A stretch of DNA of 41,875 nt from a virus: positions 1 to 41,875 of the IMG/VR virus record IMGVR_UViG_3300037296_000020. One strand, written 5' to 3'. The position numbers were made by a program, and so were the translations under genes. Within the stretch, counting starts at the first letter, position 1, and each line of letters begins with the position of its first letter. Positions 13,959-21,640 of this stretch are shown piece by piece. The notes under the pieces are model-generated. The model was not told the origin of the DNA. It searched no databases and saw only the letters and a program-made list of their open reading frames with translations.

Positions 13959-16289
13959 GTGTACATGGTTCTTAATAGCCATACTAGCACCTTGCTCAGC
14001 TTGTGCTGGGAAGGGTACAACATCATAGCCCCACTCTTTTAGTGCAGGGATACACTCAGACAACCATCTAGGGGTGTCCTCCATAATCTCCCGTACTACC
14101 ACAGCAGCCTCAATAGCAAGCTCCTCTGTAGCAGCATCTAGGTAGATTGCATCATGTACAGTATTGATAAGTTTAACCTTACCATTGAAGTCGTTACGCT
14201 TCAGGAACTCTCTAGCAACACGACCACAAGCAGCCTGTACAATGAATGAAGCCTCACCTTGGCACCAGTAGTTAGCTATCTGGGTATCTTTGTAGTCTAG
14301 GACTTGCTGCCCTTCCCGCCATTGATTGTACTGTCGGAATGAGTAAGTGGTGCCAGACTTGGCTTGGAACGTTCCACGTCTGTAGATACTCCAGATACCA
14401 GCGTCACTGACTTCACGTTCAGGTAAACCCATAAGACCAGTACTCTCAACTTCTGGGCGAACAACCTCAGTAGGGTACGCATTGGATTGTGGGAACAGTT
14501 TGAACTCAATAGCCTTAAACTCCTCCGCTTCTTCAAGTGAGCAACCAGTGCTATATGAAATACCTGCTGCTGATGCACCGTACTGGTGGGCAAACGCCCG
14601 TGGTTTAATAGCGGTACGCATATTGGAATACCGTGCGTGCTCTGGGTGCGTCGCATCCTTACAATTCGCTTTGACTTCATCGTAATCCTCTCCTAATTTA
14701 GCTGCTAATCTGTAGCAGTGCATGTCGATACCTTCAGTAAGCATCTTCATGAGGTTGCTGTCGCCTGATATAGCAGCCAGTGCTACTACCTCCAGTGCAG
14801 AGTAATCAACCTCCACAATGCGCCCCTCAGACCCAAAGCGTGAAGTAAACATTTCCTTAACACGAGACTTCATATTACCTTCATCATCTTCATCTGCACG
14901 AGGTAGGTTAGTCATGTTAGGTCTAGTACCGCTTAGACGGGCTGTGATGGTAGCACAGTTATTTAAGTTATGGTGAATGATACTATCTGGCTCAACGAAC
15001 TGAAGCATACCCGTCACGTCACCATTAGCCTTCTCCATACGGTAGTACGTACCCGTATCCTTCTGTAGTGTAGCCAGTTGCTTGATAGGCTTAGCTACGT
15101 CAGTGAAGCTAGCTAGGATATCTAGTGAAGCTGCACCTGTACTGTAAACAGGGGTGCCACACGTGAGGTCACGCTTGCCCTTGAACTCTGCACGCTTGCC
15201 TAGGTACTGCTCAGATACGTGCTTAGGAAGTTCCTTGAGGTTAATTAAACCCTTGAACGTATAAGCATCTTTCTCCCATTTTAATTTCTCAGTAGCACTG
15301 TCCACTAAGAACTCTTTAGGCTTACCTTTATTCTTCCCCGAAACATAACGCACCAGATTAAGATAATCCTCTAGATTATCAGGAGCCTGTGCTATAGGGG
15401 TGTACACATCAGGCGAACCTTTAAATAAGTAACAGTTAACCTTCTCGAACTTAACAGGGTTATACGGTACTTTCTTACGGTACTTAATATCCCCACCAAA
15501 CAGGAACGCAGAACGATGGTACGCACTCGTGAACGAGAACTCTAACTCCTCTGGTAGGTCAGGGGGCAACTGCTTTAAGATGTTGTCCTGTAACCCCTCA
15601 ATAGCTTGTAGCTGTACTGCTAAGTTCTTCTCCGCAATAGGTTGGTTAACATATAACCCATTAAATGTAGCGATAGCATTGAACAGTAAACTATCCATAC
15701 GTATCTGAAACATCTTCCACATACCTCTACGCTTTAGCTCAGCTACCTGCTTGAAACATACACGTCGAGTATTCGCTATGTCACCATGTACATCATCACA
15801 TAGATAACTAAGTAGAAGTTCTTTATCGATATCAGCGGTGAGTACACCTTGCCCCCATAGAATCTTAACTTCATCAATCTTCTTAACGTCATGCTCACTC
15901 ATACCTTCATCACGGTACTTAACACTACAATCTTCTAGTGTAGGGTACTGATTAGTATGGTTACTTAGTAGAAATTCCGCATACTGGCTGCAATATAACC
16001 GACCACCTTGTTTAACCCAATCGAGTATTACATCTTTATGTCTATGTAACAACCAATGTAGTTCAAACGTAGCATTATGAGCTACGTATATCTTCTGACC
16101 TACTAAGCTATCAGCTAACCAAGTAGATGAGTCTGCTTCTTCTTTACTATCAAAGTACTTATGCTGTACTTCACCATTATCAATACACCAACCTGCTGCT
16201 ACTACATAGTTATCAGGACAGAACGGGGAAGCTACTGCCCCGAACCACTTATGATTCTGTGTCTCTAAATCATTTATATACCAAGACAT
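13956..16289 (-). CDS. DNA polymerase, family A with 3'-5' exonuclease
   Basis: A 777-residue T7 gp5-type replicative polymerase. Exonuclease motifs: NDLET (6-10), HNATFE (71-76), YLCDDV (162-167). Polymerase motifs: RLSGTRPNMTNLPR (451-464), motif A VEVDYSALE (D495), motif B RTAIKPRAFAHQYG (R558, K562, Y570) and motif C VHDAI (H712, D713). Length exceeds T7 gp5 (704), with extra sequence between exonuclease and palm. GAGG is 8-9 bases from ATG. It is the first gene after candidate promoter C and is followed by promoter B. All catalytic residues are present, so it should proofread and synthesise. Confidence 0.96.
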   Translation of the reverse strand: MSWYINDLETQNHKWFGAVASPFCPDNYVVAAGWCIDNGEVQHKYFDSKEEADSSTWLADSLVGQKIYVAHNATFELHWLLHRHKDVILDWVKQGGRLYCSQYAEFLLSNHTNQYPTLEDCSVKYRDEGMSEHDVKKIDEVKILWGQGVLTADIDKELLLSYLCDDVHGDIANTRRVCFKQVAELKRRGMWKMFQIRMDSLLFNAIATFNGLYVNQPIAEKNLAVQLQAIEGLQDNILKQLPPDLPEELEFSFTSAYHRSAFLFGGDIKYRKKVPYNPVKFEKVNCYLFKGSPDVYTPIAQAPDNLEDYLNLVRYVSGKNKGKPKEFLVDSATEKLKWEKDAYTFKGLINLKELPKHVSEQYLGKRAEFKGKRDLTCGTPVYSTGAASLDILASFTDVAKPIKQLATLQKDTGTYYRMEKANGDVTGMLQFVEPDSIIHHNLNNCATITARLSGTRPNMTNLPRADEDDEGNMKSRVKEMFTSRFGSEGRIVEVDYSALEVVALAAISGDSNLMKMLTEGIDMHCYRLAAKLGEDYDEVKANCKDATHPEHARYSNMRTAIKPRAFAHQYGASAAGISYSTGCSLEEAEEFKAIEFKLFPQSNAYPTEVVRPEVESTGLMGLPEREVSDAGIWSIYRRGTFQAKSGTTYSFRQYNQWREGQQVLDYKDTQIANYWCQGEASFIVQAACGRVAREFLKRNDFNGKVKLINTVHDAIYLDAATEELAIEAAVVVREIMEDTPRWLSECIPALKEWGYDVVPFPAQAEQGASMAIKNHVH

Positions 16290-16325
16290 TTGAGTATCCT
16301 CTGTTGTTTATATCGTTGTTTATAT

Positions 16326-16371
16326 CTTATACGTCCGACTTCTGATTTAGTCTAGCGATATCAAGTACTTA
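16326..16371 (-). promoter_or_regulatory. Candidate phage RNA polymerase promoter C (DNA polymerase)
   Basis: Third minus-strand copy: TAAGTAC, 21 nt, AGAAGTCGGACGTATAAG, in the 117-nt gap upstream of the DNA polymerase gene. Outside the core, this copy also shares TTGATA and TAAATC with copy A. The leader from TATA to the ATG is about 40 nt. Confidence 0.72.
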
Positions 16372-16406
16372 CACTATTCTAAATAGAAGCCTACGTACTA
16401 CATAGA

Positions 16407-16973
16407 TTATAGTTCTTTGAGGGGTAGTAACATGGCATCTAACGCTGCTTGGGCACCCTCTCGTGTAGCCCAGTAGGTAGTTATACTATCACCTACAAAA
16501 TCGCGCTGTACATTACTCCGACATATACACGGATAATATACCGGCGTACCCCGCTTCAATTTTACAGGTGCAAGTACAGTCACACCATTAATCTTAATGG
16601 TCTTAGGTACAGGCTTAACACGAAAGGTTATTTCACGCAAGTCCGCAACAGTCCATAAGTTAGGGTGCCTCACATCATACCACGTATCCTGTACATGGTA
16701 CTGTAACTGCTCTGTACCCTCGATTAGAAGCTCAGCAGCAGCGTTAGCAGTCAAAGGTTCTTGTGCGTCCTTAGTGACCTTCTCAAAGCCATTTAATGAC
16801 CACCCGATGCAACCTGTCGCCTTGAAGTATACTTTAGGCCGACAACATATATCATCAACAACGAACTCAGCACCTACCTGCATAATAGGGTAGTCTGTTT
16901 GTAGGCGCGTAGGCACCCATGCAGTTCGACGTACTGTATCACCTACTTTTAAATCGTTATAAACCTGAGCCAT
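16407..16973 (-). CDS. Hypothetical protein upstream of DNA polymerase
   Basis: A 188-residue protein with start chosen at 16973 (AAGGAG 7 bases upstream); a longer frame to 17042 has no ribosome site. The first 65 residues (VYNDLKVGDTVRRTAWVP, later FVVDDICCRPKVYFKATG) look like a small beta-barrel. The rest alternates beta strands, including TWYDVRHPNLWTVADLREIT, LPKTIKINGVTVLAPVKL-like segments and a terminal WATREGAQAALDAML helix common in phage proteins of unknown role. It overlaps the preceding gene by 17 bases and belongs to the helicase-polymerase cluster. Confidence 0.75.
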   Translation of the reverse strand: MAQVYNDLKVGDTVRRTAWVPTRLQTDYPIMQVGAEFVVDDICCRPKVYFKATGCIGWSLNGFEKVTKDAQEPLTANAAAELLIEGTEQLQYHVQDTWYDVRHPNLWTVADLREITFRVKPVPKTIKINGVTVLAPVKLKRGTPVYYPCICRSNVQRDFVGDSITTYWATREGAQAALDAMLLPLKEL

Positions 16974-17151
16974 CTTGAATCTCCTTTGTAAAGTCTTGTA
17001 AGAAACTGAATTGTCTAACCGTACGTACTGTGCGTTCTTCATCAGGGTGCTCTTTAGGGAACACGTAGCTTACTAACACGGTACTAACCCAATGTACCTG
17101 TACCAACTTACCTGTGGAGTTCTCCCTCCACAGACTGTCTAACTCAATCAT
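16957..17151 (-). CDS. Hypothetical 64-residue protein
   Basis: Start at 17151 (MIELDSLWRENSTGKLVQ) because GGAAGG lies upstream and it overlaps the helicase stop by 8 bases, typical coupling. The ORF could extend to 17211, but that stretch is the helicase C-terminus read in another frame. The protein is beta-rich with a charged stretch HPDEERTVRTVRQF. Function unknown. Confidence 0.65.
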   Translation of the reverse strand: MIELDSLWRENSTGKLVQVHWVSTVLVSYVFPKEHPDEERTVRTVRQFSFLQDFTKEIQDGSGL

Positions 17152-18484
17152 CTTCCTGACCCTTCCATATATTAGTCTCAGCAGTGAAGTACGTGAGTTC
17201 CTGTATCTCATCCTTCTCCCCGCTACGGGCTAGTTTAGACTTCGGGGTACTGATACCACGGACACCCTCTTGTCCCTCAGCAGGGGTACTCATGGCTCCA
17301 ATGTAGATAGCTAAGTCCCACGTTGTCTGCACACCCGTCTTACTGTTCTGGGCTGCACTGATAGGTGGATAATAGTTATTGAAACCCTCAGCACTAATCT
17401 GGATAGTACCAACATGGATGAAGCTATTGATAGCAGCTTGAACCCGCATGTTCTCCCACACTTCCTCAAGCTGCTGAACATCGTTAGCACCACTGTTAGA
17501 GTTAACACGTATGCGTCCAGTCATATCAGTAATGACTAGGAATGGGCTGTGTTGCTCAATCACACGTGCAATCTCACCAACGTTCATGCCATGAACATTC
17601 ACTAAGCGGATAGCATCACGTCTACCCATGACCTCTTGGTACTTAGCATCCAACCCACCCTTGGCACCCAAGTCAAACAACTGCTGTCTATTCAAGCCCA
17701 ACGCTGTTTGGTACACACGTGGCGTTATCTTACGTGCAGTACCCTCATTTACAAGGTAGAGTACAGGCTGCCAAACCATAGGCTTGAACTCATTAGGCTC
17801 TACCCACGCTTCATCCTGCACCATATCGAGATACTTCTGGTACATGACCTTGTGCTGCTTAGCAAAAGTAATAGCGATGTTAACTAGGAAGGACGTTTTG
17901 CCCTTGTTAGTAGGCGCACCGATACAGATGTTATCACCTACGTTGACACCCTTTAACTTCATATAGAACGTACGTGGTAAGAAGTCAAACAGGTAACCAG
18001 AGTTATCTGCATCCTCCTGCACCATCTGCCATACATCCCCATCCTCCCAAGCCCCACTATGCGTTATCTTACGACGCTTATGTGAGTCTTGGGCAACACG
18101 CAGTACCTCATACGAGAAGTCTATCTCGGCACCATCCTCGAACTGTTTGTGTAGCAGCCCAACCTCGCCTGCTAAACGACGTTCTTCTAATTGTTCGAGA
18201 ATGATAGCCCGCACACTAGGGTCAATGGGTACTTTTAACTGCTCAAGTATCTGCTTGGTTAATGCAAATGTCTTATCATCAGTACCCTTATCTAACTTCA
18301 TTAATGTAGTAAGACGCTGCACATTAATACTAGCATCGTCTTTATACATCTTGTAGTAGTGCTTAAACCACTTCAGCATGGTGGTTGTATCGATATCAAA
18401 CAACTCTTTAGGTAGCGTGTTATACGTGCTGCTGAACTGCTTACGCTGCATAAAGTAACGCAGTAAATCTATGTCGTATGACAT
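17144..18484 (-). CDS. Replicative DNA helicase, DnaB/T7 gp4 C-domain type
   Basis: A 446-residue RecA-fold helicase. Walker A is GAPTNKGKTS (189-198), the catalytic Glu is in LVNEGTA (E247), and Walker B is FLVITDMTG (D320). A later block AQNSKTGVQTTWDLAIYIG (about 378-396) fits the DnaB-family sensor region. The N-terminal 170 residues are helical and lack a primase domain, so primase is a separate gene upstream, as in phiKMV- and SP6-like phages. The acidic C-terminus (WKGQEDD) is like the polymerase-binding tail of T7 gp4. AAGGAG is 6 bases from ATG. Confidence 0.93.
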   Translation of the reverse strand: MSYDIDLLRYFMQRKQFSSTYNTLPKELFDIDTTTMLKWFKHYYKMYKDDASINVQRLTTLMKLDKGTDDKTFALTKQILEQLKVPIDPSVRAIILEQLEERRLAGEVGLLHKQFEDGAEIDFSYEVLRVAQDSHKRRKITHSGAWEDGDVWQMVQEDADNSGYLFDFLPRTFYMKLKGVNVGDNICIGAPTNKGKTSFLVNIAITFAKQHKVMYQKYLDMVQDEAWVEPNEFKPMVWQPVLYLVNEGTARKITPRVYQTALGLNRQQLFDLGAKGGLDAKYQEVMGRRDAIRLVNVHGMNVGEIARVIEQHSPFLVITDMTGRIRVNSNSGANDVQQLEEVWENMRVQAAINSFIHVGTIQISAEGFNNYYPPISAAQNSKTGVQTTWDLAIYIGAMSTPAEGQEGVRGISTPKSKLARSGEKDEIQELTYFTAETNIWKGQEDD

Positions 18485-18494
18485 TGTTGACTCC

Positions 18495-18752
18495 TTAAGT
18501 CATAGCTAGTTGTAACTGGCGTGCAACTTCATTAACAGAGCACACTTCTTCCACTTCTCCCCATAGGGAGTAGTAGTCTATCTGTGGACAGTAACTATTT
18601 ACATTAAACCAGATTAGGGCACGCACACCAATTTTAAAATTGATACTGTCATAGATTTTACGTGACCCCTGTAACACGGATATTAATTGATTAATATCCG
18701 CAGTGTCACGCGGTGTAACGTAAGCACACCGTAACTTCTTAGTCTGTCCCAT
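18495..18752 (-). CDS. Hypothetical protein between primase and helicase
   Basis: An 85-residue protein (MGQTKKLRCAYVTPRDTADI...) with start at 18752, which has AAGGAG 6 bases upstream inside the end of the primase gene. It is of mixed composition with two Cys (SYCPQ and EEVCS) and no recognised domain. Tight overlap on one side and 10 bases of spacing on the other suggest co-translation with the replication proteins. Confidence 0.7.
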   Translation of the reverse strand: MGQTKKLRCAYVTPRDTADINQLISVLQGSRKIYDSINFKIGVRALIWFNVNSYCPQIDYYSLWGEVEEVCSVNEVARQLQLAMT

Positions 18753-19569
18753 TGAGGACTCCTTCAAATAGGGTTAATAGTCCCGTGTGGTTTAAATCCT
18801 TGGGGTCTAGCCCATCAGGTACAACCACATGGGTAAAGGGTACAGCTCGAATACTAAGGCGCTTAGAGGCTGTACGGTATGCCTTGTGTCCTGCTACATC
18901 ACCGTCGAAGGCTAGGACAGGGTACAGCTCAACAGTGCGCTTAGGGTACGTTAAGAACGTAATGATAGCATCGCTGATATGTGTGCCTTTGCACCACAAT
19001 GTGCTTAACCCCGTGTACTTATGTACCTTAATAGCAGAGAATAAATCCTCGACTAATACAACAGGCTCCCGTGTACCTTGCGTAATTTCACCTTGTAAGT
19101 ACAGGAACTCCCTAGGTTCCGCAGTGTTGTGATAATGCAACCACTTAGCATGGCTGCGCTCAGTACAATCACGACCTACACTAGAACCCTTGAATGTGAA
19201 CACTAAACGGTCATCTGTTAGACTGTACACAGGGCTGTAAGGTGCGATTAGAGCACCACTCATGTGCTTCTTATGCAGTAGTAGCGTAAGTCTCTTGAAC
19301 TTCTCAGGATGACCTCTGGCAAGCTCTGGTAACGTTACACAATCTGTTGCACTGAGGCACTTATGAAATACAGGTGCGGACGTATCCACACGCTGCAATA
19401 CTTCTTTAGGTACATACCCTGACTTCTGGCAGGAATGACACCATGCGGAGTAACAATCAGGGTTGTTATATACTACTAGGTTGGGTCTACTCTCTGCCCC
19501 GTGGTATACCCTGCGGGATTGACCCACAGGTACACGTTGAGCATCTGCTAACCACTCATGCTTGTCCAT
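18739..19569 (-). CDS. DNA primase (TOPRIM type)
   Basis: A 276-residue primase equivalent to the N-terminal half of T7 gp4. The zinc-binding region near the N-terminus shows one pair, CHSC (44-47), in the context DCYSAWCHSCQKSGY; the first Cys pair of the T7 zinc finger is not visible. The TOPRIM core shows E174 in VLVEDLFSA (171-179), then FDGDVAGHKA (221-230) and GLDPKDLN (253-260). It would make RNA primers for lagging-strand synthesis. The start at 19569 (AAGGA 8 bases upstream) is preferred to a GTG 8 codons earlier. It overlaps neighbours on both sides. Confidence 0.92.
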   Translation of the reverse strand: MDKHEWLADAQRVPVGQSRRVYHGAESRPNLVVYNNPDCYSAWCHSCQKSGYVPKEVLQRVDTSAPVFHKCLSATDCVTLPELARGHPEKFKRLTLLLHKKHMSGALIAPYSPVYSLTDDRLVFTFKGSSVGRDCTERSHAKWLHYHNTAEPREFLYLQGEITQGTREPVVLVEDLFSAIKVHKYTGLSTLWCKGTHISDAIITFLTYPKRTVELYPVLAFDGDVAGHKAYRTASKRLSIRAVPFTHVVVPDGLDPKDLNHTGLLTLFEGVLNGTD

Positions 19570-20233
19570 CGTCCTGTTCCTTGGTAATCTCACCGACCTT
19601 AGTTAACATGCAAGTTTCTACAGTAGCTTGCCCCATACCCCCATGTATTGTATCTAGGACAACACAACCTTTATGCCCGGACTTACCACGTACTTCATAT
19701 AAACCTGCGGGGATATCTTCACCGTGCCGTGTTACATAACTAGCTTCTAACTTAACAATATCGCCTTCGGCAAGTACCTCCACAAAAGGCGTTAGGTACG
19801 CAACCTTAGATGTGTACCTTCTACCACACATAACATCGGGGTGTTGTATCTTTACTACATCACGGTTAGCATATAACGTTGCGATACGACACACCCTACC
19901 TGCGAACTCTTTAACGATTGCGTGATTACCTGCCCCCACAGCACCTACTAGAACTTTATCACCTACCTTGTACTGGTGTGCGGTGTCCGTTGAGGGCTTA
20001 ACTACGAGAGCCTCCTGTTCAGGATTGTACTTACGGAAGTTCTTAGCCTCCCCGTAGCCAGACTCATCCCCTAGGGTCTCACCAGATAACCGAAATCCAG
20101 AATCAGGGTCGCTGAATATGAACTCCACCGTAAATACAGCACCCTCGGGTAGTATTAAATGGGGGCGTGCTCGGCAAGTGCTGGTAAGTTTAGCTTGTAC
20201 TTCTGCACCAACAACTAGATTTGAATGTTTCAT
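19556..20233 (-). CDS. Hypothetical protein with repeated small beta-barrel modules
   Basis: A 225-residue protein with three barrel-like segments: NLVVGAEVQAKLTS...GAVFTVEFIF (1-45), YKVGDKVLVGAVG...AGRVCRIATLY (88-120), and LAEGDIVKLEASY...PAGLYEVRGK (154-186). The recurring V-G-D-x-V-x-V pattern suggests KOW/SH3-like or OB-like domains that bind nucleic acid or protein. GGAG is 6 bases before ATG, which overlaps the stop of the membrane protein upstream (ATGA). It precedes primase directly. The role is unknown. Confidence 0.75.
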   Translation of the reverse strand: MKHSNLVVGAEVQAKLTSTCRARPHLILPEGAVFTVEFIFSDPDSGFRLSGETLGDESGYGEAKNFRKYNPEQEALVVKPSTDTAHQYKVGDKVLVGAVGAGNHAIVKEFAGRVCRIATLYANRDVVKIQHPDVMCGRRYTSKVAYLTPFVEVLAEGDIVKLEASYVTRHGEDIPAGLYEVRGKSGHKGCVVLDTIHGGMGQATVETCMLTKVGEITKEQDDGQA

Positions 20234-20385
20234 TTAGTTCTCCAAAAGATAGGTAAAAGGATTAAAAGAGTAAACAGGACTACCAGTACCACCAGTGGGG
20301 CGAACACAATCCACCAACTGATGCTAATAAGTCCTAACAGTTTAAGGACTAACAACACAACGAACAGTAAGGTAAAGATTGACAT
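20230..20385 (-). CDS. 51-residue integral membrane protein
   Basis: This very hydrophobic ORF begins MSIFTLLFVVLLVLKLLGLI and continues through WWIVFAPLVVLVVLFTLLI to a short RTK end, so two transmembrane helices with a basic tail are likely. GGAG lies 6 bases before ATG, and the stop overlaps the next start (ATGA). Early placement away from the lysis genes argues against a holin; membrane takeover or exclusion roles are possible. Function unknown. Confidence 0.65.
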   Translation of the reverse strand: MSIFTLLFVVLLVLKLLGLISISWWIVFAPLVVLVVLFTLLILLPIFWRTK

Positions 20386-20394
20386 ATAGGTCTC

Positions 20395-20544
20395 CTAATA
20401 GGCTTGGCTGCGCTTGTTAGCACGTTTCTGTTTACGTCCAAGGTCTCGTGCTTTGACCTCAGCACGTCGCTGACGCTCAAGCTCTCGACGCTCAGCCTTC
20501 TCCTCAGCAGTCAATGCAACATTCACCAATTTTAAATCTAACAT
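20395..20544 (-). CDS. 49-residue basic helical protein
   Basis: MLDLKLVNVALTAEEKAE is followed by a run of charged helix (RRELERQRRAEVKARDLGRK) and QKRANKRSQAY. It is strongly basic in its last 35 residues, with near-continuous helix propensity, so nucleic-acid binding is plausible. GGAG is 5 bases before ATG. It is in line with the early genes. Confidence 0.6.
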   Translation of the reverse strand: MLDLKLVNVALTAEEKAERRELERQRRAEVKARDLGRKQKRANKRSQAY

Positions 20545-20566
20545 AAGAACTCCAGTATAATCAGGT

Positions 20567-20629
20567 TTAGGAAAATATCCCGCACGTAAGTACGCTACGG
20601 TAGTGGCTAAACTCGGGGTCTTCCCACAT
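20567..20629 (-). CDS. Possible 20-residue peptide
   Basis: AGGAG 6 bases before ATG opens a 20-codon ORF, MWEDPEFSHYRSVLTCGIFS, which otherwise fills a 90-nt gap between two early genes. Only the ribosome site and spacing support it. Confidence 0.3.
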   Translation of the reverse strand: MWEDPEFSHYRSVLTCGIFS

Positions 20630-20638
20630 GCTGTACTC

Positions 20639-21160
20639 CTAGGCGAATAGTGCGGGTTTACCTACACGTTTATAGTTATCAAGGATAGGTTTACTCACTA
20701 CACGTGGCTTACCCTTAACAATAGCTACCTTATGGTAATTAAAGGTGATATCTCTAGCACATTGAGCAGCAGCACAGTGCAGAACAACCAGCATATCATC
20801 TTTGATTGCAAGTACAGGCTCCCCGTTTAACTTCATCTGTGACAACCACAGCAGCACAGCAGTAGGATGATAACCTAAGGCAATCAACGCGCTATTACTA
20901 GCAGGGCTTAAACGGTAGCCTTTCGCATCAGCAATACCACACTCAATGTAATCATCAGGTTTGAATAAGGTTATCGCATGACCACCCACAGGTGATACTT
21001 GCAAAGAGTCAGGCTTATCAAAACCAAAGTAGATAGCACGTAGTACCTGCTCAACCTTTAGATTAACAACAGATACTTGCCCCAGCTTCTTACCCTCAAT
21101 CAACGGCTTAGCGTTGGTGTGGGTTGCCAGTGCTTTTGCTGCTTTAACGTTCTTAGTCAT
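20639..21160 (-). CDS. Hypothetical early protein
   Basis: A 173-residue protein. The start at 21160 has GGAG 9 bases upstream; the open frame runs further back but would cover the tRNA-like element and has no ribosome site. The N-terminus is basic (MTKNVKAAKALATHTNAK) and the centre hydrophobic-amphipathic (SNSALIALGYHPTAVLLWLS). The end is basic (HKVAIVKGKPRVVSKP). There is no known motif. It is the first gene after the tRNA-like sequence. Confidence 0.75.
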   Translation of the reverse strand: MTKNVKAAKALATHTNAKPLIEGKKLGQVSVVNLKVEQVLRAIYFGFDKPDSLQVSPVGGHAITLFKPDDYIECGIADAKGYRLSPASNSALIALGYHPTAVLLWLSQMKLNGEPVLAIKDDMLVVLHCAAAQCARDITFNYHKVAIVKGKPRVVSKPILDNYKRVGKPALFA

Positions 21161-21227
21161 AAACTTTATCTCCAACATTTGTAGGCATTTGGTAGTAGCA
21201 GCCCACGGTAAGCTACATAAAATAGGG

Positions 21228-21305
21228 TACTCTGTGTGGGATTCGAACCCACGTTTTTTTTTTGGGACAGCGCCCAATGTCCTAGTCTCGCTAGACGAAC
21301 AGAGT
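21228..21305 (-). tRNA. tRNA-like element, anticodon not assignable
   Basis: The minus strand folds as a cloverleaf. The acceptor stem ACTCTGT/ACAGAGT is 7 perfect pairs with discriminator A. The D-arm region TCGTCTAGCGAGACTAGGAC resembles tRNA-Glu/Asp types. The T-arm GTGGG-TTCGAAT-CCCAC is perfect. The anticodon arm is abnormal: TTGGG/CCCAA leaves only a 6-base loop (CGCTGT), or GGACA/TGTCC leaves an 8-base loop (TTGGGCGC, which would expose GGG). The variable region is a run of about eight A's plus C. CCA is not encoded (CCC follows). It may be a real but odd tRNA, a decayed one, or a tRNA mimic. The A run could also hide a sequencing error. Confidence 0.6.
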
Positions 21306-21318
21306 ATATTTAGACTTG

Positions 21319-21495
21319 CTAGTACAGCGTAACACCATCAACATCAACCTGCAACACATCGTATTCTTTAAACAACTCACTGAGTGTGTACCTCGGTACG
21401 CTAGTGCAAGTTTCAACGATACCCTCTACCGTGTACACGGTAGTCTGTACCACTGTTACAACGGTTATTATCAGCGCATAACCATGTTGTGCCAT
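21319..21495 (-). CDS. Possible overlapping small protein
   Basis: This frame reads MAQHGYALIITVVTVVQTTV and ends VLQVDVDGVTLY just before the tRNA-like element. It overlaps the better-supported 49-residue ORF in another frame and has no good ribosome site at any start, although its last 35 residues look protein-like. Either it is translated by coupling, or the two frames are one gene split by a frameshift. Confidence 0.3.
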   Translation of the reverse strand: MAQHGYALIITVVTVVQTTVYTVEGIVETCTSVPRYTLSELFKEYDVLQVDVDGVTLY

Positions 21496-21562
21496 TCGAG
21501 TTAAGCACGTTTGTTTGCAAAGTAGCATAGCAGTGTGCTTGCATTAATTCGTTGTAAGTCAT
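21413..21562 (-). CDS. 49-residue early protein
   Basis: AAGGAG 6 bases before ATG gives a short soluble protein beginning MTYNELMQAHCYATLQTNVL, with three Cys. It is preferred over the longer overlapping frame because only this one has a ribosome site. There is no known family. Its stop lies inside the overlapping frame that continues to the tRNA-like element. Confidence 0.55.
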   Translation of the reverse strand: MTYNELMQAHCYATLQTNVLNSNGTTWLCADNNRCNSGTDYRVHGRGYR

Positions 21563-21640
21563 GTTGTGCTCCTTATGAGCTTAGTTAAGTAATTAAATCA
21601 TGTGTACCACCGCCAGTGCTTGCATGGTGGCACAAGGTAT

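Noticed and set aside
14297-14680. 127-residue minus-strand ORF in a second frame
   Set aside because: It lies wholly inside the DNA polymerase palm domain in another frame and is rich in Arg, Ser and His, a typical shadow.
20639-21277. Long form (212 residues) of the early protein after the tRNA-like element
   Set aside because: The extra 39 residues are translated from the tRNA-like sequence and its flank without a ribosome site; ATG at 21160 has one.
21228-21305. tRNA-like element as an attP site for integration
   Set aside because: No integrase or repressor gene is present, and a strictly lytic T7-like gene set is seen.
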